Assembly (NCBI GenBank): GCA_016946835.1
Contig: JACVTC010000020.1
Coordinates: 1,493,501 to 1,557,500, forward strand
DNA length: 64,000 bases
Origin: Neocallimastix lanati (nom. inval.)
Lineage: Eukaryota; Neocallimastigomycota; Neocallimastigomycetes; Neocallimastigales; Neocallimastigaceae
Reading direction: 5' to 3'
Part shown: in pieces, positions 28,265-42,089 of the stretch
How positions within the stretch are numbered: position 1 is the stretch's first letter
How the letters are laid out: each line of letters starts with the position of its first letter
Notes under the pieces: model-generated
Databases searched by the model: none
What the model saw: only the letters and a program-made list of their open reading frames with translations
Told to the model about the DNA's origin: nothing
Made by a program: the position numbers and the translations under genes

Positions 28265-28709
28265 TACATCATTTTAATAATTTTTATAATATTGTAATTA
28301 ATATTAAAATACTTTATATAATTTATACAAATTTTTAAAAATACAGTCAAAATATATTGATTGACCTTTTAAAAATAATTAATTATCTAATACAAAAAAA
28401 AAAAAAAAAAAAAAAAAAAATAAAAATGAAAAATAAAACATAAATAAAAAACAAAAGTTTAAATATTATTATTTTAGTATTTTAGATAAAGGACAAATTA
28501 AAACTATTCTAAATAATTTTTAAATAATTATACATAAAATAAAATTTTATTTATTGAAACAACAAAATTTGAACAAATATTTTTTTAATTAATTAATATT
28601 TATAGTTTCTTTTATTTTATTTTATTTTATTTTACTTTTTAATTATTATAGATAATTATTTAATTATTATATAATTATATAATTAACATAAAATATTAAT
28701 ATTTATCTT

Positions 28710-28765
<56 letters not shown>

Positions 28766-29008
28766 CTTTAATTTAATTAACTTTTTTTTATTTTATTTTT
28801 TTTTTTTTTTACTTTTTTTTTCAAAAAAATATATTTTTTTATTATTTCAAATTCATAATATTTTAAATAGATATATAGAATAGATATTTAATAAATAACA
28901 ATAGTAGTATTAATATAGATTATATATTTAATTAATAATTTCATAATCTCATTTTAAGTGCATAAAAACATAAGAAAATATATCATTTATATATTTATAT
29001 ATAAAATA

Positions 29009-29043
<35 letters not shown>

Positions 29044-29281
29044 TATTTACCATTCTTAAAAGATATATAGGATAGGTGTTTTGTAAAAAATACTAGAATT
29101 AATATTTGGTATATATTTAATTGATCAATTCATACTCATATTTAAATATATGGGAAAATATAATAATAATATTCACACAAAAATACTTGTATTATATAAC
29201 AAATACAATAAAATAAATTAAATAAATATATAAAATATAATATAATAAATAAATAGGTAAATAAATAAATAATAGTATAAT
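26491..29281. other. Intergenic, AT-rich, divergent gene pair
   Basis: Separates the divergently transcribed IMP4 (-) and the transglutaminase-like gene (+). Contains a TTTATCTATTTA minisatellite at 27010-27190, an (ACTAAT)n array with overlapping short palindromes at 27706-27772, and long T and A tracts (28237-28262, 28394-28420, 28722-28765). At 27247-27342 a plus-strand frame after a CACAG reads YKNDECEEKGNKDDFF and stops; it could be a lone 3' exon, but nothing upstream supports a gene. Confidence 0.5.
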
Positions 29282-30020
29282 ATGAAAATAAAATACTTGA
29301 CATGGATTACTTTATTCTGTTTATTTATTAGTATTGAAAGAGAAAGTGTGGTATCAGCCTCCAGATTTAAAAGAAATCCTATTGTAGAAGTGGAATCAAC
29401 CAGTAATGATAATTATAATTTTGATGAAAGCAATTATGTAATATATGATATGGGAGGAAATGTGAATAATATTCCATTTTATGATTCCACATCAGATAAG
29501 GAAATTCAAAATAAGGATGATAATATAAATAATACTCCTCAAACTGAAAAACAACAACAACAACAAAATAATATCCACAATAAAATAATAACATATGATG
29601 ACGATGATGATGAGTACTTAAAATCTATTAATCCAAATGAACTCTACAACATTGATACTATATATAATAATACATATAAAAATCCGATCTATTACCTCAA
29701 TCGGGTCCATAAATTTATTAAGAGAAATAACGATCTTGATTATGATACTAATACTAATGCTGATAATAATGCGGATAATAATGAAGAAAATGCTAATGAA
29801 ATTGATTTTTTCGAATTTGGTAGTCAATTAGATGGATTTTCACTATTTGTCTATGAAACATTAATTGATATGGCTTTTTCATCTACGAAAGGGGTTAAAC
29901 TGTCATATTTTTACCAATATGGTGTAAATTATTTTGATACTATCACTGATAAGGAAATTGCACCTTTAATTTCTTCAGGTTATTCAGCATTGTATGTATT
30001 AAAATAATATATATATTATT

Positions 30021-30072
<52 letters not shown>

Positions 30073-31133
30073 GAAAACGTTTCTATTAATATAAATATGA
30101 ATATGTATTTTTTTTTTTTACTTATATTTACTTTATATATATTATATATATATACTATTATATATATATATATATTTACATTAAAAATCATTAAATGTAT
30201 TTAATGAATGATTATTTATTTTTTTTTATTTATTATATATATATATATATATATTTATATTATATTTATATAATCTTTTTTTTTTTTTTTTATATATTAA
30301 TTTATTTAATATATTAAATTTTTTTTTTTTGGTATTTATTTCCAATAAGTACTTATGATTATCCCGAAGTTTGGTGGCATAAAAAAATAGGTTTTTCTGT
30401 ATGTGTAAATACTAAAAATCAAGTTACAAAGGTTGCTTTCCAAATTGTTTCTGATCTAGATCCCTCTCAAATAACAGAAATGACCACAGAAATTGATTAT
30501 GAAACTGATCGAATCATAAAAAGTGCCCCTCATACGACTGATTTTGAAAATTTAAAATATATTCATGATACATTAATTACTAACATTGAATATAATATGA
30601 CTGCTAACTATCGTTTTTCTATCTATGGTGCTCTTGTGGAACATCGTGCCGTATGTGAAGGTTATGGTGAATCATTTAAACTTTTAGCACGTAAACTTGG
30701 TATTGACGTAATTTGTGTTCCAAGTGATGAACACCTATGGAATTTTGCAAGATTAGGAGATAAATGGTATGTAGTGGATGTTACCTTTGATGATCCAGGA
30801 ACCACCGATTCCAATGGTAAATTAGTATATGAATCTGGAAATGGAGATAATATTGACTACACCTATTTCTTGGTGGGTCAAGATTTCTTTAAAAAGCATC
30901 CCTATTCCATTGAATCACATACTATTAATAAAAGTTTAACACATATCTCAGGAGCCCGAGAATTTGAATTTCCGCAAATTACCGAAATTTCATATATTAT
31001 CGATTACAGAAATCAATTTGGAACAAATTTAATAGCATCTGCTTTAATAGATGATGCAACAACACTTTATAATCCAATACGAAAAATAATGATGTCTTTC
31101 ATTATAGGACTAATATTATATTTAATTTTTTAA
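29282..31133 (+). CDS. Secreted transglutaminase-like (papain-fold) protein with hydrophobic C-tail
   Basis: Two exons, 29282-29991 and 30350-31133, joined by a 358-bp GT-AG intron (phase 2); 1494 nt, 497 residues. The N-terminus has a signal peptide (MKIKYLTWITLFCLFISI up to about residue 26). Residues 27-190 are Asp/Asn-rich and poorly ordered, with a short Gln run and an acidic DDDDDE patch. The C-terminal half holds a transglutaminase-core domain: Cys339 in HRAVCEGYGESFKLLARKLG, His365 in PSDEHLWNFARL and Asp380 in DKWYVVDVTFDDPG. The Cys-His-Asp order and spacing are those of the family, so an active peptidase or transglutaminase is possible. The last 17 residues (MMSFIIGLILYLIF at the end) form a hydrophobic tail, suggesting a membrane or GPI anchor; no clear omega site was identified. 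Likely at the cell surface. Bacterial genomes carry similar secreted domains, so lateral origin is possible but not shown. Substrate unknown. Confidence 0.85.
30010..30070. repeat. (AT)n microsatellite in intron
   Basis: An almost pure AT dinucleotide run of about 45 bp close to the donor site of the single intron of the transglutaminase-like gene; further short (AT)n runs lie at 30130-30175 and 30233-30253. Confidence 0.85.
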
Positions 31134-31196
31134 TTCAATACGAAAAATAATGATATATTTCAATATAGAATTAATATTATATTTAATTTTTTAAAT
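31075..31196 (+). repeat. Tandem duplication of the 3' end of the coding region
   Basis: Two copies of a 61-bp unit: 31075-31135 encodes the hydrophobic C-terminal tail and stop of the transglutaminase-like gene, and 31136-31196 repeats it directly downstream with several substitutions. Both copies share CAATACGAAAAATAATGAT and TTAATTTTTTAA. The second copy is untranslated. Confidence 0.85.
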
Positions 31197-31719
31197 TATA
31201 TATATATATAAAAAAAAAACTATCACGTTTTATATATATATATACTAATATATTAATAATATATATTTTATAATATATAACATAAAAGGATATAATATAT
31301 TAAATATTTAGAATTTAGTATTGATTAGTAATTAATATGGTACAAAAAAAAAAAAAAAAAAAAAAAAAAAAGGAAAAAATAAAAACAAACTACTTCAATA
31401 GAGATAATGACTACCCAATTTTATTTTTGTTTATCTTTTTTTAAATCTATATAAAAAATTTAAAATATACATAATAAACAAACACAATAAAGAAAAAACA
31501 ATTTTTATTTTTATTAATTTATATAATTTTAAAGCTATAATCCTTTACTTTGTTTTAAATTTAGTTAAAATTTTTTTATTTAAATATAATAATATATATT
31601 AAAATAGAAATAATTTTTCTTTTTTTTTAAGGAGAAATTATTTCGAACTTTAAACTTTATTTATTTATTCATTTATTTATTACATTTTTTTTTTTTTTTT
31701 TCTTTTTTTTTTTTTAATT
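31197..31719. other. Intergenic
   Basis: AT-rich, with a 30-bp poly-A tract at 31344-31371 and T tracts at 31688-31716. No gene recognised. Confidence 0.5.
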
Positions 31720-32215
31720 TGTTGGAATATTGAGGTAGTCACAATACTTTCAATAGGCTGAAATATTTTTGCTGTACTGCCTTACTGAGTATTCAGCATT
31801 AGGCGCTCTGACATCCATATTATTGTTGAGAATTTTCTGGTACGCTTTTTCTTTGAGGGCTTCTCCAGTTCCTAAATGAAAGAAATTATGGTCTTCTCCT
31901 TTAGAGAGCATTGGCCCTGCTAGCCTGTCTTATTAAATTTTCAGTATTGACGGTCCTGATTAGTTTGCACTTATACCGTCGGAATAGCAAATCCTTGTCA
32001 AGTAATTACCCTAAGCATAATTTCTGTAAAGAGAGCTGTAGATCGTACCAATAACGGGCTTTTAGAATAATCACCGGATTTAATTTGGTTATTAAACAAA
32101 CATGGTGTTCCTTTTTATAATTTAAATCTATAATGTCTACATCTCTTCCACCATGAAGAATGTTATATAATCTGTACCACGTCACATATATATTCACACA
32201 CTCATTATTCATTTG
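31720..32215 (-). pseudogene. Decayed retroelement tail with poly-A end (family uncertain)
   Basis: A GC-richer block with coding character on the minus strand. An open frame from 32212 to a TAA at 32006 (68 residues, containing YRLYNILHGGRDVDIID and NPVIILKARYWYDLQLSL) continues in the same frame after that single stop (DKDLLFRRYKCKLIRTVN, then LIRQASRANAL). It then shifts frame (GTGEALKEKAYQKILNNNMD, RAPNAEYSVRQYSKNISAY). Beyond the last stop the minus strand becomes A-rich (31720-31683). A 5'-truncated, mutated copy ending in poly-A is what a dead LINE insertion looks like, and the ILHGG region resembles the 3' part of LINE ORF2. I cannot name the family with certainty, and a decayed host gene is possible. 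Confidence 0.5.
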
Positions 32216-32366
32216 TTTTTTTTTTTTTTTTTTACACGCTAATTATAATAAATTTCACCAATAGACAAATAAACTAATACTTTTTTTATTAATTTTTTTT
32301 TTTTATTATAATAATAAATAATAAAACACTACTTTATTCTTATTTCCTTTTATTTTTGCTTAGCTA

Positions 32367-32422
<56 letters not shown>

Positions 32423-33022
32423 TTATCTTGTACTTAATTTTAAAATTAATTATACAGCCATAAATCCATACACCATAGCATTAATCGTGTTATCTATAAT
32501 TACTAATTACTTTTTAATCATTCATCTATTGAATCTCACTATTTTACAATATATAAATCAACCATATAATTAATTTTTTTTTTCTACAAACTTTTTAACA
32601 TAATTCCAAGTAAAATATATAATTTTGTATATACATTTTAATTTTAAATTTTAATTTTATTTATTTAATTTTATTTTTTTAATATCTTAGAAAAAAAAAA
32701 ATGTTTAATGTTTTAATATGATATATATATTTTTATATTCTTAACTATTTTTTTCCTTTTCTTTTCCCTATAACTTTCATTTTCTCTTTCAATTCCAATT
32801 TATTAGAACATTTTAAGAAAAATTAAAAATTAAAAAGAAAAAAAAAAAAAAGTATAAATTAACATTATTTAAATAATTTATTAATTATTTTATATTATTT
32901 TTTTTTTTTTTTCGTTTTTTGTTTTTATATATATTTTTTCTTTACATAAAGAAAATTAAAAATATTAAAATATAGGTTAAAATAATATTAAATAATATTA
33001 AAACCTATTTCTATAATCAAAT
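32216..33022. other. Intergenic with (ATT)n array
   Basis: Contains an (ATT)n array at about 32369-32422 (about 18 units) and assorted T tracts. No gene recognised. Confidence 0.55.
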
Positions 33023-34478
<1,456 letters not shown>

Positions 34479-37400
34479 GGTTATATATTAAATGTATACG
34501 CTTTGAAAAAAACTATTTATATAATATTATTAATAAATAAATAAATAAATATAAATATTTATAGTTAATATACTAATTTTCAATTAAAGTAAATATAAAT
34601 ATATATAAAAAAAGAAAAAAAAGATGTCATTTAAACATCTATAATTTATAAAAAATATTCATCTTTTTTCGAAAACAGTATGCATATTAGTCAATTCTAT
34701 TTTGTTTTGTTTATTAATACTTTGTTTATTGTTTGCTTATTTTCTCTTTATTTACTTCAGTGATTTCAACAACTTTTTACGATTTTAATATTCAAAAGAT
34801 TCTTTGTTTGTTTACTTATCAAGTAAATTTTCTATTTTTTCATTAATTGATTGTTTAAATATTATATATTTTGATTTGTTTACATTTTATTTATTTTATT
34901 TTTTTTCTTTTTGTTATATTCCATTTCGAATTAAATTTACTTTCACAAATATTTATATATAGTTTACCTTTAATAATAAATAAATTAATGGATTTTAGAT
35001 GTATTGTTATGAAAAAAGTAATCCTTTATTATTTTTTCTTTATGAAATAAAAGATTTATTTATATGATATTAAAATATTAATAAGGTGAAAAACAAATAG
35101 AATAAAAAAAAAAGTTAAAATAAAAATAATTTTAAAATTATAAAAAAAAAATAATATATTTAAATAAAATATATATGTATATAATATTTAGAATAATAGA
35201 AAAATAAATACATTTTATATAATATTAATATTAATCTTTCTAATAATAGAATTAGAATATAAATATTCTAACAATTTCTCTAATATTAATTATATACATT
35301 ACATTCATTATTTCTTTTTTATAATTTATTATTATTTATTTATTATAATAATTATTATTTATTATTATTAATTACATTTTTAATATGATTATTATTATTA
35401 TTATTTATTATTATTTTTAATAAACTTATTTACATTTTTAATAGAACTATTATTTGTTAATAATTAATAATATTAAGTTTTACTACTATTATCAATTATT
35501 ATTTTATCATTTTAATAATTATAATTATTTTATATTTTTTTATATTAGATGATGAACCATATTAAATGTATATATTATATAATACAATAATTTATTCTAT
35601 TTATTATATTCATATATTCATAATATATATATTAGTATATATATTTTATAGATTGATAAAATTAGTTTTGAACAAAACATTCAATTTTTTTTATTTCCAA
35701 ACATGGCAATTTAATATATATTAAATTATTAATTAAAAACATGAAAATGAATATATAAAGCATTAATAGACTATATTGATAATATATTTAGTGTAAGGTA
35801 ATAAATTATTCAAGATTTGAAAATAATAAATAAAAGAATATGAATAATAGTAAAAAACAATATATAAATAAAATATAAATATCTATATAAATAAATAAAT
35901 AGAAATTTAAGTATAAATATATAAATATTAAAATATATATTAATATAAATTTAAAATAAATATTTAAATAAATATTAATTTAAATATAAATAAATTTATA
36001 TAAATAAACGTATAATAAATAGATTTTATATAGTTTTTTATTAAAATTAAATCAATATTATATAAATAATGAACTGCATATATGCTACAATTATATTGTG
36101 AATATAAATAATGTATATATATATTATAGTTTTTGATTTAATATAAAATAATAATTAATTATTAATATAAAAAAATAATTATTAATTACATATAAGAAAT
36201 AAAAAAAAAAAAAAAAATAATTTCTTATTTATACAAAAAACGGCCGTTCTAATCTATTTCTTCTTTCTCATCACAGCTATTTATATAGTTAATATTACAT
36301 TTTATGCAAAAAAAAAAAAAAAATAAATGTTAAGAGTTGAACATATTCTTTATTATATAATAGCTATATTATCTGTTATTATCTGTTTAATATAAATTAT
36401 TATATTAATAATTTAAGCAATAAGCTTTAAAGTTTATCACGTACTTTTTTTACTTCATGAGTATTTATTTTGATCGATGGTTCATCATTTCTAATTCCTA
36501 TTTATTAAAGTGACCTACTTAAAGGAATGATACTATCATTGACTATAAAAAAAAAATGACCCTGTTTCAATTTTAATCTTAAATCTTACATTTTTATTTT
36601 TTGTATAAATAATAAAGCTAATTTAAATTCTCCTTTTTTTTCTTATTTTTATTTTATAAAAAAAATATCATTTATGAATAATTTTTTAAAAAATTTTATT
36701 ATTTGTACATAAATATAAACATTTAAATATATTATAAAATACAATAATAATTATAATTTATTGGTGTTTTTATACCACCTCATTTAACTTATTTAATCTT
36801 CTATTCTATTTCTATTTATTATTCCTATTTATTTATTTATTTATTTATTATTATTATTTATTATTTATTTATTTATTTATTTATTATTTATTATTTATTT
36901 ATTTATTTATTATTTATTATTTATTATTTATTATTTATTATTTATTATTTATTATTTATTATTTATTATTTATTATTTATTATTTTTTATAAATTACCAT
37001 AGTATTAATTATAGAAATGAACCCCCAAAACCTCAAACAATGCATTTATTTTTATTAAGTAATTTATCTGTTTTTCTATTTGCATATTTATTGATTATTT
37101 TATTGCCTTTTTTTGTAAAAATTTATTACCAAATTGTTTGTAAGCCGCTGTTTGAAATTGACTTAAAAGTAAAATCAAAGAAATTTATTATTAATATATA
37201 AATAATAAATTATATAATATATAAAAGCATTTGATAATAATATATTAATTTCTATGCTATTTTTAAATCTATTTTAAAATTTATGAATGCCTACTCTAAT
37301 ATTATTTTTATAATAATAAATAAAGTATTCTATTATTATAATCACTTTAAATATTAATAAATTTAACAATTTAAATAATATACAAATGGTCAATTAATAA

Positions 37401-39124
37401 CAGAAGAAATAATAATAAATAGTACAATCTTACTATCATAAATGATATTTTTTTATTATCAATACTACTATTTTATTATCATTATTATAAATATGTGTAT
37501 ATAACCAATTTACTAATTATTATTTTTAAATTAATTATCATTTATAATTCCTATTTATTTATTTAATTATTGATTTATTATTTTTTTACTTATTAATTTA
37601 TTATTTATTATAAAATTATTTATTTATTTATTATTGGATTTAATTATTTATTTATTTATTAAAATGGTCTTATATTTTATAAATAAAAAAATAAAAAAAA
37701 TATAGTAGGCTTTTTATACTTTAATATACCATGAAACAACAATTAAATAGAATTTGATATATTAAATAATATATTAAATATTTTTAAATTCATATATTAC
37801 ATATATTAATTTTTAATTCTTTTTTTCCTTTTTTAAAATTTTTTTTGTTTGATTAATATAATATGTAAATTTTACTAAATGTAACCATATATTGTAGTAT
37901 ATATATAATATACTTAGATTTATTGTTTATATAAAAATGTAATTAAATAGAAATAAATGTATACTACATTAAATAATAAATAAATAAATAAATATATAAT
38001 AATTCATATGAAATAAAATTTTAGTCTTTTTAATTAAAGCAAAAGGCTTTTAAATTATAAATATATTATTTATATCATATTTAAATTATAAATATATTAT
38101 TTATATCATATTTCATATATTTCATTTTATTTACAATATATTGTTAATTATTCAATAAATAGATGAATAAAAAAAATAATATAGAAAGTTAACAAAACAA
38201 ATGTTTAACTATTTTTCTCCTACTAAATGTCACTTATACTAGGAAAACTAAAACGACAACTAGAACCTCATAACGTCTTCTATTAAATTTATTAAAGTTA
38301 TTTATAAAACCTACTTATGAACTATTAAGAATAATATATATATATATAATTTTTGTAATATACAGCTACTAATCCTATCCTAATTAGAGATTTATATTAA
38401 TAATAATTTATATTATTTTTATAATTTATAATTAATTTAAATTTTTTATCAATTGGTTTTAGATAATTATTTAAAATATATATCCATTACTAAACAGTTA
38501 CCGAAATTTTATATCTATTACTGAACAGTTATTTAAAATTTAAAAATTATTATTTCTAACTGAATAATTATTATTTATTCTCTTTTTTTTTTTTTTTTGT
38601 TTTTGATTGATTGATTGATTAATTGTTTGCTTGTTTGCTTGCTTGCTTGCTTGTTTCTTATCATTATTATTAATCATTTAAATATTATTAGATAGAATTT
38701 ATTAATTGATTTTTTTTTTTTTTTTTTTTTTTTTACATTTATATATACATAGTTTGTTTGATATTTTTATTTCTTTTATTAATAAATATAATAAATATAA
38801 TAGATATAATAAATATTTTTAATTAATTTTCAAACATTTTTTAATAATGAAAATGAAAAGCATTACACAAGTTTCCTTTTAAGAAAATCTTCATGACTTA
38901 AATTTTAAATGTTAAATCAGTTAACCTTCCTATTTTAGTAAGTAATAATCAAAACCGCCTATTAAAATGATGGGAAATTAAATATCTATTTTATAATATT
39001 AATTGAATAATTTATATTATCAAATAAAAAATACATGTATAATGATGATGTTACATTAATAAAAATAATGATTAAAAATACTATACATTAACACAAAATG
39101 TATACAATCATCATTAATACAGGA

Positions 39125-39158
<34 letters not shown>

Positions 39159-39242
39159 TAATATGTTACGAACCAAGATACATTTAATTAAATATTTATT
39201 TAGTATTTTATACTCTTTTCTTTTATATAACAATTCAAAAGG

Positions 39243-39294
<52 letters not shown>

Positions 39295-39490
39295 CGTAAA
39301 AAAATTATCTATATAAAGTATATTTTAATAAAAATTAAAATATAAAAAAAAAAAAAAAAAAAAAAAAGCAAATGATCTATAATTTTTATATATTTATTAT
39401 TATACATTAAACAAGATATAGTTATTTATCAGACTACAACAAAATGTAATATCAATAATGATAATAGAATTTATGAAATATCTTGAATAT
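34479..39490. other. Gene-poor AT-rich intergenic region (5 kb)
   Basis: No intact gene found. Weakly GC-richer patches at 36430-36540 and 38220-38290 may be decayed sequence. Repeats: TTTA/TTATTTA array at 36830-36985, a 31-bp tandem pair at 38050-38111, and a (TGCT/TGTT)-type run at 38605-38657. A 10-bp GC palindrome AACGGCCGTT lies at 36239-36248. Confidence 0.5.
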
Positions 39491-39587
39491 TAAATAATAA
39501 TGAAAAAATATTAAATAAATAATTAAATAATAAACAATAAATAATAAATAATAAATAATTAAATAATAATGAAAAATATTAAATAAA
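39491..39587. repeat. Left part of an interrupted ~60-bp minisatellite
   Basis: About one and a half copies of a unit that contains AATAATGAAAAAATATTAAA followed by ATAATAA runs. The same unit continues at 40905-41095 on the other side of the LTR element, so the element appears to sit inside the array. Confidence 0.7.
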
Positions 39588-39870
39588 TGTTGTTTTTAGT
39601 AGTATTTTATATAATTATATTAAATTTTTAGAGAAGAACACTTCTTAAATAATTATATTATTTTATTATTTCATACACATAATATTTTATATATATTTAT
39701 TACATGTAACATCCAAAATTTTTGCGCCACTACTACATATGTACTAGTTCATTAATTAGATTTTTCTACGTAACATCTTTACTAAATACTATTTATAATT
39801 ATATATAAGTTTAATAATTTATGTATTTCATATTTATTTATTTATATAATATTAAACTTAATTTCTGGCA
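39588..39870 (-). repeat. 3' LTR of the Copia remnant
   Basis: 283 bp; on the element strand it starts TGCCAG after the polypurine tract and ends AACA. It matches the other LTR clearly over the blocks TACATGTAACAT, TGCGCCACTACTA and CATTAATTAGATT, with many substitutions and gaps, which implies an old insertion. Confidence 0.75.
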
Positions 39871-40669
39871 TTCCCCCATAAGCTTAATGTTTTCTTACTT
39901 CAAATAGCAAAGTATTTTTAAACCTTTTTGTTAGAGATCTATTCAATTATTTTGTGAAACCATATGCAAGATTATATTGTGATTTAATATATTTTATATC
40001 TATTTTTTCTTCTTTTATTAATTTTCTTATTTTATGAAATCTTAAATCAATAAGTTTTGAATCAAATTTATCTTGAAAATCAAAACATACTTTTAAATTT
40101 TCTTATTCCTAAAATTTAATATTCATGTTTGAAATGAATATTGAAAGAGATATACATTCGGGATCATATTGAGTTAGATAATGATTCCTTATTTTCTTTT
40201 ATTCTATCTTTACTACTACTTACATTTAAATTTTTAATCATTTTATAGAATTCATATTCTGTAGAAGATATGAAATCTATATTTTCAGTCAACTCTTACT
40301 TATACTATTTATTAGAATTTCCTTAGCTTTGGTATCTTGGATAACAGTGTTATTTTTTGTAAATTTAGCATAATAAGTATCTAAGGTATCATCAACTAAT
40401 ATTAATTTTGCTTTTTGCTCATTTGACCAATATGCTCCATTTATCTTTATTAGTATTTTTTGATAAATATATTTTTCCAGACATTGTTTCTTTAATATCA
40501 AATGAAACTGTTGCTTCCACACCTTAAAATTAGTATCATCTAATATATCCTTAGTTCTGATTATTTCTTTATCGGATATTTTTTGGGTATTTATTTTGGA
40601 TATTAAAAATTTTAATTAATACTTAATTTTTTATTATATTTATTTATGAGTCTATTGAAACTCTTAATC

Positions 40670-40905
40670 TGTTATTTTTAGTAGAAGTTTATTAAATTAT
40701 ACTAAATTTTTTACAGAAGATCATTTCTAAAAATTATTATTATTAAATTATTTTATATTACATACACATAATATTTTATAATATTTTATATATATTTATT
40801 ACATGTAACATACGATATTTTATGCGCCACTACTATATGTGTACTAGCTCATTAATTAGATTATTCTTCATAAATCTTATACTAAATACTATTTATATAA
40901 TATTA
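40670..40905 (-). repeat. 5' LTR of the Copia remnant (outer end eroded)
   Basis: Same sequence blocks as the 3' LTR. On the element strand it ends AACA and is followed by GATTAAGAGTTTCAATAGAC, the place of the primer-binding site. The outer roughly 50-70 bp expected by comparison with the other LTR are missing or unrecognisable. Confidence 0.7.
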
Positions 40906-41095
40906 TAATGAAAAAATATTAAATAAATAATAAATAATAAATAATAAATAATTATTATTAAATAATAATGAAAAAATACTAAATAAATAATAAATAATAA
41001 ATAATAAATAATTATTATTAAATAATAATGAAAAAATATTAAATAAATAATAAATAATAAATAATAAATAATAAATAATAAATAATAAATAATAA
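40905..41095. repeat. 60-bp minisatellite
   Basis: About three tandem copies with an exact 60-bp period, nearly identical to each other: AATGAAAAAATATTAAATAA followed by repeated ATAATAAATA and an ATTATTATT patch. The last copy degenerates into an (AATAAAT)n run. Confidence 0.9.

Positions 41096-42089
<994 letters not shown>

Larger units (their letters stand above)
39588..40905 (-). mobile_element. Internally deleted Ty1/Copia-type LTR retrotransposon
   Basis: Element read on the minus strand: 5' LTR about 40905-40670, gag start, gap, RNase H end, polypurine tract, 3' LTR 39870-39588. The gag frame (40604-40289) contains ILDDTNFKVWKQQFHLILKK, the familiar Copia gag opening, but its expected ATG reads ATA. 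The downstream part near 40062-39957 reads LIDLRFHKIRKLIKEEKIDI, KYIKSQYNLAYGFTK, which is the C-terminal end of Copia RNase H. Integrase and reverse transcriptase are absent, so pol has been deleted. A purine tract (TATGGGGGAA) immediately precedes the 3' LTR, which begins TGCCAG and ends AACA. The frames contain stops, so the element is dead. Confidence 0.8.

Noticed and set aside
40905-41095. Regularly spaced repeats that might suggest a CRISPR-like array
   Set aside because: The 60-bp units are wholly repeated with no unique spacers, composition is AT simple sequence, and the genome is eukaryotic.
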